NCBI RefSeq assembly: GCF_010731295.1
Contig: NZ_AP022579.1
Coordinates: 4,402,001 to 4,466,000, forward strand
DNA length: 64,000 bases
Origin: Mycolicibacterium boenickei
GTDB taxonomy: Bacteria > Actinomycetota > Actinomycetes > Mycobacteriales > Mycobacteriaceae
Direction: 5' to 3'
Positions within the stretch are counted from its first letter, which is position 1. Every line of letters starts with the position of its first letter. The position numbers were made by a program, and so were the translations under genes. The notes beneath the pieces are model-generated. The model saw only the letters and a list, made by a program, of their open reading frames with translations, ran no database searches and was not told where the DNA came from. Shown here piece by piece: positions 58,802 through 64,000 of the stretch.

Positions 58802-59613
58802 CGACTGCGTCGTACTACACGCCTCGCGGCGGCCTGCCCCCGCAGACCGATCTGCTGACCGACCGCGCCATCGTCACCGAGGCCTACACGGTGATCCCGC
58901 GCGGCGTCCTCTCGGACATCGTCACCTCGGTGTTCCCGGAGTGGACCGATACGCGCGCATGGATCATCAATCGGCCGGTCGCCGGTGGTGCGACGACGTA
59001 TTACCAGGCGATCGTCGAGGTCAAGCCGGGCGGCGGGGCGCAGCGACCCGAGCCGCAACCCGAGGTCCAGAGCTTCCTGTTCGTCACCTCCGGTGCACTC
59101 ACCGTCGACGCGGCGGGCCAGTCGCAGACCCTCACCGAGGGCGGCTTTGCCTACCTTCCCGCGGGCACCGACTGGTCGGCCCACAACAACGGCGACGTCG
59201 ACGCCACGTTCGTGTGGATCCGCAAGCGCTATGAGGCCATCGAGGGCCACCCGGTATCGGTCAAGTTCGGCAACGAGCAGGACATCGAACCGTCGGCCAT
59301 GCCGGGGACCGACGGCAAATGGCGCACGACACGCATGCTCGACCCGCAGGACCTCGGGTACGACATGCACGTCAACATCGTCACCTTCGAACCCGGCGCG
59401 ACCATTCCGTTTGCCGAGACCCACGTGATGGAACACGGCCTCCTGATGCTCGAGGGCAAGGCCGTCTATCACCTCAACGGAGACTGGGTGGAAGTTCAAG
59501 AGGGCGACTTCCTCTCGCTGCGCGCCTTCTGCCCGCAGGCGTGCTACGCCGGCGGGCCGTCGAACTTCCGTTACCTGCTGTACAAGGACGTCAACCGCCA
59601 GATCATGCTCTGA
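58798..59613 (+). CDS. allE: (S)-ureidoglycine aminohydrolase (bicupin)
   Basis: A 271-residue two-cupin enzyme. It removes ammonia from (S)-ureidoglycine, formed from allantoate, giving (S)-ureidoglycolate, with Mn(II). The sequence YYTPRGGLPPQTDLLTDRAIVTEAYTVIPRGVLSDIVTS is the family start (split as YTPRGGLPPQ and EAYTVIPRGVLSDIVTS). Cupin 1 shows QSFLFVTSGALTVDA; cupin 2 shows GATIPFAETHVMEHGLLMLEGKAVYHLN, with metal ligands E, H and H in FAETHVMEHG. ATG 58798 overlaps the upstream stop by four bases. It is followed by a strong terminator. Confidence 0.93.
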   Translation: MTTASYYTPRGGLPPQTDLLTDRAIVTEAYTVIPRGVLSDIVTSVFPEWTDTRAWIINRPVAGGATTYYQAIVEVKPGGGAQRPEPQPEVQSFLFVTSGALTVDAAGQSQTLTEGGFAYLPAGTDWSAHNNGDVDATFVWIRKRYEAIEGHPVSVKFGNEQDIEPSAMPGTDGKWRTTRMLDPQDLGYDMHVNIVTFEPGATIPFAETHVMEHGLLMLEGKAVYHLNGDWVEVQEGDFLSLRAFCPQACYAGGPSNFRYLLYKDVNRQIML

Positions 59614-59622
59614 CGCGAAAAA

Positions 59623-59648
59623 CCGGGCGCCTCTTCGGAGGCGCCCGG
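59623..59648. terminator. Bidirectional hairpin terminator
   Basis: CCGGGCGCCTC-TTCG-GAGGCGCCCGG is a perfect 11-bp stem capped by a TTCG tetraloop, 10 bases after the aminohydrolase stop. It lies between convergent genes and can serve both; A-rich bases precede it on the plus strand (GAAAAA), giving a U-tract for minus-strand transcripts. Confidence 0.88.
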
Positions 59649-59667
59649 TGTCGTCTATCTCGTTGGC

Positions 59668-60390
59668 CTACAGCTGAAAAGGCCAGCCGATGACCTTCTT
59701 CTCGCGGGGAGTCGCGTAGGTCCGCACCTTCGACGTGGACAGGCCCATCCGGACCAGCCCTTCGGCGATGGTGACCGCCGAACGGACTCCGTCGACGATC
59801 GGGACGCCGGTCGCGGCCTTCACCTTCTCTTCGAGTTCGGCCATGCCGCCGCAGCCCAGACAGATCACTTCGGCGTGATCGTTCTCGACTGCCTCTCGCG
59901 CCTGCCGGACGATCGCCTCGACCGCCCGGTCGGGATCTGATTCGAGTTCGAGCACACCGAGACCGGACGCCCGCACCGACGCGCATCGTGCGTCGAGTCC
60001 GGCGAGTTTGAGACGGTCTTCGATGAGCGGGACGGTGCGATCGAGCGTGGTGACGACCGAGTACTTGTGCCCGAGATACATCGCGGTCGACGCGGCCGCC
60101 TCGGTGATGTCAACCACCGGGACGTCGAGCAACTCCTGCAGACCTTCCCGGCCGTGCTCGCCGTATCCGGCCTGAATCACCGCGTCGAACGGATCGGGGT
60201 ACGACGTGATCGCGTCCATGACAGCGATGGCCGCGAGATAGCTCTCGAAGTTTCCTTCGCACGAGTCCGCACCGAAACGCGGTGTGATACCGACGATCTC
60301 GGTACCCGGCGACGCGACACCGCGCGCCGACTCCGCGATCGCATCGGTCATCGAGACCGTCGTGTTGACGTTGGCTACGAGGATTCTCAT
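59668..60390 (-). CDS. Allantoin/hydantoin racemase-like protein
   Basis: A 240-residue Asp/Glu racemase-fold protein: MRILVANVNTTVSMTDAIAESARG opens it, the first catalytic cysteine lies in RFGADSCEGNFESY and the second in EVICLGCGGMAELEEKV; VPIVDGVRSAVTIAEGLV closes the pocket. In ureide pathways such enzymes interconvert (R)- and (S)-allantoin so that both reach allantoinase. It is the second gene of an operon with the NCS1 permease, 12 bases after its stop, supporting allantoin over hydantoin as substrate. Confidence 0.87.
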   Translation of the reverse strand: MRILVANVNTTVSMTDAIAESARGVASPGTEIVGITPRFGADSCEGNFESYLAAIAVMDAITSYPDPFDAVIQAGYGEHGREGLQELLDVPVVDITEAAASTAMYLGHKYSVVTTLDRTVPLIEDRLKLAGLDARCASVRASGLGVLELESDPDRAVEAIVRQAREAVENDHAEVICLGCGGMAELEEKVKAATGVPIVDGVRSAVTIAEGLVRMGLSTSKVRTYATPREKKVIGWPFQL

Positions 60391-60402
60391 GACGGGTCCC
60401 TA

Positions 60403-61908
60403 CTAGTGCGTGCTGGCCACGGCGATCGGCTCGCCGGAGACATCGTTGAACGGACCTCGGCGGTCTGCGACTACCAAGTACACGATCGCACCGAGCCCTG
60501 CGCCGATGAACCAGGAGAACTCCGAGACAGCTTTGAACGCCGGAACGAACGCCAGCAGGAGGGCCACTACCGCCGTGATGACGAGGGCGACCACGGCGCG
60601 CACGTTGACGCCTTTCGCGTAGTGGTACTCGCCGTCGGCGTCGGTGGTGAACAGGGCCAGCACGTTGATGTTGGAGCGACGCACCAGCCAGTAGTCGGCC
60701 ATGATGATGCCGAACAGCGGCCCGAGGATGGCACCGAGTCCACCGAGGAAGTAGTTGATGACGGCAGGCGCGTTGTACAGGTTCCACGGCAGGATCACCA
60801 GGCCGATGACAGCCGAGATGAGTGCTGCGCGACGGAAGTTCAGGTGCTTCGGGAAGAGGTTGTTGAGCGCGTAGATCGGAGCAACGAAGTTCGCCATCAG
60901 GTTCACCGCGATGGTCAGGATGAGCAGCGCGAGTGCCGCAAGCACCAGCAGCAGGGTGTTCGGCACTTCCTTGACGATGTCGGCGGGCGATTCGATGATG
61001 CGTCCGTCGATGCGGAACTGAGCGCCGGCCAGAGTGATGACGATGCCGCCGAACACCAGCATGTTGAGCGGGATACCCCAGAAGTTGCCCTTCACGATCG
61101 CCCGCTTCGACTTCGCGTTTCGCGTGAAGTCGCAGAAGTTGAGGACGAACGTGCCGTAGATCGCGACCCACAGGCTGGCGCCGCCGACGATCTTCAGCCA
61201 CATGTCGAGGCCGGTCAGCGAATCGGGTGTGGTCCACGCGATGGACCAGTCGGCGTTGTTGAGCATCCAGGCCGCAAGCGCGACCATCGTGATCAGGATG
61301 ACCGGACCGGCGAACGCCTCGTACTTGCGGATCATTTCCATGCCGTAACTGACGATGACCACCTGGATCACCCACAGCGCGACGAACGAGATCCAGCCGA
61401 GCGTCGACAAGCCAAGGAAGCGGTTGGAGTCGAGGGTCTGGGCCGACGGCGTGAGCGCGACGATCAAGATGCGCAGCACCACGGACGCCAGGTAGGTCTG
61501 GATGCCGAACCATGCGATCGCGACCGCGCCACGGATGATGGCGGGGATCTGCGCGCCGCGGATACCGAAGGCGATGCGGCTCATCACCGGGAACGGGACG
61601 CCGGTCTTTTCTCCCATGAACCCGGACAGGCTGAGCAGTAAGAAGAGGAAGGCGCCGCCGAGTCCCAGCGCCACCAGGATCTGCCACCCACCGAGGCCGA
61701 GGGCGAACAGTCCGATCGCGAACGAGTAGTTGCCCAGGCTGTGTACGTCGTTGGCCCACAACGTGAAGATGTTGTACGCGCTCCACCGTCGGCCTTCGCG
61801 CTTGGTGGGCGCGAGATCGGCGTTGTACAGATGCGGACTCACGTGGGCGAATGGGGTTACATCGTCTCGATTGGAGTCGTCGATCAGCCCGGTGGACTCT
61901 GTACTCAT
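60403..61908 (-). CDS. NCS1-family permease (probable allantoin transporter)
   Basis: A 501-residue NCS1 transporter with about twelve membrane segments. Signatures are RRWSAYNIFTLWANDVHSLGNYSFAIGLFALGLGGWQ (split as NIFTLWANDVHSLGNYSFA), VMSRIAFGIRGAQIPAIIRG, and LGAILGPLFGIIMADYWLVRRS. The PucI-type NCS1 transporters carry allantoin, uracil or other nucleobase products with protons or sodium. The genetic setting favours allantoin. ATG 61908 is used: an earlier ATG at 61959 overlaps an IclR-type palindrome. It heads the operon with the racemase gene. Confidence 0.9.
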   Translation of the reverse strand: MSTESTGLIDDSNRDDVTPFAHVSPHLYNADLAPTKREGRRWSAYNIFTLWANDVHSLGNYSFAIGLFALGLGGWQILVALGLGGAFLFLLLSLSGFMGEKTGVPFPVMSRIAFGIRGAQIPAIIRGAVAIAWFGIQTYLASVVLRILIVALTPSAQTLDSNRFLGLSTLGWISFVALWVIQVVIVSYGMEMIRKYEAFAGPVILITMVALAAWMLNNADWSIAWTTPDSLTGLDMWLKIVGGASLWVAIYGTFVLNFCDFTRNAKSKRAIVKGNFWGIPLNMLVFGGIVITLAGAQFRIDGRIIESPADIVKEVPNTLLLVLAALALLILTIAVNLMANFVAPIYALNNLFPKHLNFRRAALISAVIGLVILPWNLYNAPAVINYFLGGLGAILGPLFGIIMADYWLVRRSNINVLALFTTDADGEYHYAKGVNVRAVVALVITAVVALLLAFVPAFKAVSEFSWFIGAGLGAIVYLVVADRRGPFNDVSGEPIAVASTH

Positions 61909-61958
61909 GGGTAAGCCTGTCACGGTCGGAGCGTCGACGCCCAGCGCCGTCGCAAACA

Positions 61959-61973
61959 TTCCACTCTGCGGAA
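61959..61973. promoter_or_regulatory. IclR-type operator, site 3
   Basis: TTCCACTCTGCGGAA fits TTCC-R-C-NNT-R-N-GGAA, the consensus shared with sites at 57400, 57468 and 62089. It lies 51 bases upstream of the permease ATG on that gene's strand. A half-site-like TCCACAGT follows at 61981. Confidence 0.7.
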
Positions 61974-62088
61974 GAAATACTCCACAGTTTTGATAAGTAA
62001 CGCGTATCTAGACGCCGCGTGTCAAGCTTTTCGCCCGATTGACTGTGTCGGCGCTCACACATAATGTTTATCTACGATGGGGTTCTAC

Positions 62089-62103
62089 TTCCACGATGAG
62101 GAA
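62089..62103. promoter_or_regulatory. IclR-type operator, site 4
   Basis: TTCCACGATGAGGAA fits the same consensus and lies 29 bases before the allantoinase ATG, downstream of a plausible -10. It would block the allantoinase promoter or early transcription when bound. Confidence 0.65.
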
Positions 62104-62131
62104 TCATGTTCGTAACATTGGAGAGCTGCCG

Positions 62132-63499
62132 ATGACCGCCGACGCCCCTGAACAGTCGAATCGACCCGATTACGACCTGGTGGTCCGCGGCGAACGCACC
62201 CTGACGACGGCAGGAATCGTCGCTCGCGAGATCGGCATCCGCGACGGTCGCGTCGTGGCGATCGAGCCGCTGGGGAGTGGCCTCACCGGCGCGGAGATCG
62301 TCGAACTCACCGACGACCAAGTGATGATCCCCGGCTTGGTCGATACGCACGTCCACGTCAACGAGCCGGGCCGCACCGAGTGGGAGGGGTTCGATTCCGC
62401 TACCCGCGCAGCGGCGGCCGGCGGTGTGACCACGCTGATCGACATGCCGCTCAACTCGATCCCGCCGACGGTCAATGTCGAAGCACTCAACGCCAAGCGG
62501 GCGGCGGCGTCGGGCAAGACGCACATCGACGTCGGTTTCTGGGGTGGCGCGATCCCCGGCAACACCGACGATCTGCGCGGCCTGCACGACGATGGCGTGT
62601 TCGGCTTCAAGTGCTTCCTGCTGCACTCCGGCGTCGACGAGTTCCCGCATCTGGACGCGGACGAGATGGAGAAGGACATGGCCGTGCTGGCCGGCTTCGA
62701 CTCCATGATGATCGTGCACGCCGAGGACTCCCGCGCCATCGACCATGCCCCCTCGGCCGAGGGGGACCGGTACGAGCGGTTCCTGGCGTCGCGACCGCGC
62801 GGCGCCGAGAATGTGGCGATCGCCGAGGTCATCGAGCGCGCTCGGTGGACCGGTGCCCGCGCACATATCCTGCACCTGTCGTCCTCGGACGCACTGCCGA
62901 TGCTCGCCACCGCGAAGCGCGACGGCGTCAAGATCTCCGTCGAAACGTGCCCGCACTACTTGACCCTGCTGGCCGAGGAGATCCCGAACGGCGCAACCGC
63001 ATTCAAGTGCTGTCCGCCGATTCGTGAAGCGTCGAATCGGGAACTTCTGTGGCAGGGCCTGCTCGACGGCACGATCGACTGCATCGTGTCTGACCACTCA
63101 CCGTCGACGATCGACCTGAAAGACGTCGAGAACGGTGACTTCGGGGTTGCTTGGGGCGGCGTCGCGTCGCTGCAGCTCGGCCTGTCGTTGATCTGGACCG
63201 AGGCCAAGCGTCGGGGGATAGAACTCACGCGGGTGGTCGAGTGGATGGCGGCCAAACCCGCCGCGCTCGCCGGCCTGAACAACAAGGGCAAGATCGCGCT
63301 CGGCTACGACGCTGATTTCGCGATCTTCGAGCCGGAGTCAGCGCAGGTCGTCGACGTACACAAGCTGCACCACAAGAACCCGATCAGCCCGTACGACGGA
63401 CGTGCACTCGCCGGTGTCGTGACCAGTACCTGGTTGCGCGGCAAGAAGATTGACTTCCAGACCGCACAGGGTCGGATGCTGCGGCGCGGAGGCGTGTAG
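62132..63499 (+). CDS. allB: Allantoinase
   Basis: A 455-residue amidohydrolase that opens the ring of allantoin to allantoate. VDTHVHVNEPGRTEWEGF is the allantoinase signature with two metal histidines; GFKCFLLHSGVDEFP holds the carbamylated lysine; HAED and HILHLSSSDALPML give further histidine ligands, and DCIVSDHSPST the catalytic aspartate. A dihydropyrimidinase would not show the NEPGRTEWEGF block. ATG 62132 follows GGAGAG. The allantoate amidohydrolase needed for the next step is not in the window. Confidence 0.95.
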   Translation: MTADAPEQSNRPDYDLVVRGERTLTTAGIVAREIGIRDGRVVAIEPLGSGLTGAEIVELTDDQVMIPGLVDTHVHVNEPGRTEWEGFDSATRAAAAGGVTTLIDMPLNSIPPTVNVEALNAKRAAASGKTHIDVGFWGGAIPGNTDDLRGLHDDGVFGFKCFLLHSGVDEFPHLDADEMEKDMAVLAGFDSMMIVHAEDSRAIDHAPSAEGDRYERFLASRPRGAENVAIAEVIERARWTGARAHILHLSSSDALPMLATAKRDGVKISVETCPHYLTLLAEEIPNGATAFKCCPPIREASNRELLWQGLLDGTIDCIVSDHSPSTIDLKDVENGDFGVAWGGVASLQLGLSLIWTEAKRRGIELTRVVEWMAAKPAALAGLNNKGKIALGYDADFAIFEPESAQVVDVHKLHHKNPISPYDGRALAGVVTSTWLRGKKIDFQTAQGRMLRRGGV

Positions 63500-63634
63500 C
63501 GCAAGGTGATCGTAGAATCACGGCGCGTGGACGTGAGCCTCGATGGTCGACCGGCGGTGGACGGAGAACCTGACCCTGCCGGCGCCTCTGAATTGGTGCG
63601 CGGAGGGTCTGCGCCGACGACCTAGCCTTGGGGC

Positions 63635-64000
63635 ATGGGCGAGGGGATGGCCGTCGGATCATTGCGACGGGCTTACGAAGCGATGGTTTCCGCCGACGTC
63701 GGACCCTTCCTGCGGTCGCGTGGATTCGACGTGTCCGGCCCCAGCTTCGAGCGGAAACGGGGACCGCTCTATGACGTGATCAACTTTCAGGGCGACCGGC
63801 ACAACGGGACCATGTCGTGGCATGGATTCTTCGTCAACGTGGGCATCGGATCGGCTGAGATCGATGCCGCGTGCCCCGGATACGAGCGAGCGGGGCATCC
63901 GCTCAAAGGTTCACTACTGCAACGTCGTTGGGAACATTTGGTACCTGATTTACCATACGAGGTGCGGTTCGCGCATGGCACCGACATGCGGGAGTTCGCC
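63635..64000 (+). CDS. DUF4304-like protein, 3' end outside the window
   Basis: An open frame of 122 codons from ATG 63635 (or ATG 63647) to the window edge. The readable part includes GPFLRSRGFDVSGPSFERKRG, YDVINFQGDRHNGTMSWHGFFVNVGIGS and VRFAHGTDMREFA. The order FLR.RGF...FER...VINFQ....FFVNVGI matches the DUF4304 family, of unknown function. GGGCGAGGGGATGG offers a ribosome site for ATG 63647. The frame is incomplete at its 3' end. Confidence 0.7.
   Translation, partial: MGEGMAVGSLRRAYEAMVSADVGPFLRSRGFDVSGPSFERKRGPLYDVINFQGDRHNGTMSWHGFFVNVGIGSAEIDAACPGYERAGHPLKGSLLQRRWEHLVPDLPYEVRFAHGTDMREFA

Noticed and set aside
60067..61641. 524-codon open frame on the plus strand opposite the permease gene
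   Set aside because: It is antisense to a clear twelve-helix transporter; its composition (Arg/Asp/His-rich, no domain) is that of the shadow of a GC-rich gene.
63527..63625. Short frame from GTG 63527 after allantoinase
   Set aside because: About 32 codons with no ribosome site or recognisable motif; chance is likely.

Overview
The window is GC-rich actinobacterial chromosome, most likely from a rapidly growing Mycolicibacterium. The markers are a FAAL-type fatty-acyl-AMP ligase, an MPT63-like secreted protein, an Rv1987-like CBM2 protein, a PepD-type serine protease, a resuscitation-promoting factor, Arr rifampicin ADP-ribosyltransferase, an ECF42/DGPF pair and several F420-dependent luciferase-like oxidoreductases. 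I see no IS element, CRISPR array, prophage, rRNA or convincing tRNA. Most genes stand alone or in operons of two or three.

Layout. 0-16 kb: a FAAL C-terminus cut by the window edge, cyanase, alcohol dehydrogenase, secreted PHB-depolymerase-like esterase, a YukJ/lamin-tail protein, the ThrE exporter, the ECF42 sigma factor with its DGPF partner, two NDH-2-like flavoproteins flanking a small peptidoglycan-binding protein, a GT87 mannosyltransferase and a TetR. 16-27 kb: exported Pro-rich protein, TIGR01777 epimerase, orphan Imm5-like protein, thioesterase, FKBP lipoprotein, a ParD/zeta-type toxin-antitoxin pair with a clear operator, a LysM-esterase fusion, and an Rpf followed by a GNAT gene interrupted by one stop codon. 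27-45 kb: PepD, a metal-sensing CmtR-like/CDF/methyltransferase operon, a TetR-DUF6653 operon under a long dyad, many small enzymes, an ArsR-SRPBCC operon, a DapB-like dehydrogenase with a TetR, MPT63-like protein, arr, a cell-wall hydrolase, CBM2 protein, amidase and LGFP lipoprotein. 45-50 kb: aromatic amino acid catabolism, with phhA convergent to a tightly overlapped hpd-hmgA-fahA operon (phenylalanine to fumarate plus acetoacetate). 50-57 kb: GMC oxidoreductase, F420 enzymes and a serine hydrolase. 57-63.5 kb: a ureide (allantoin) module of IclR regulator, aldolase-like protein, ureidoglycine aminohydrolase, racemase, NCS1 permease and allantoinase. The last gene runs off the end.

The most interesting regulatory signals are these. 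(1) Four copies of a 15-bp palindrome (TTCC-R-C-NNT-R-N-GGAA) lie in all three promoter regions of the allantoin module and probably define the IclR regulon. (2) A hairpin block of 16 identical bases lies 94-99 bp upstream of the starts of two unlinked genes, a YukJ-type and a peptidoglycan-binding protein, neither with a signal peptide. (3) Strong dyads lie at the promoters of the TA pair, the TetR-DUF6653 operon, the ArsR-SRPBCC operon and the DapB-like gene. (4) A possible 15-codon leader ORF precedes a hydrolase gene. Functions are assigned from motifs and remembered family patterns; no database search was possible.
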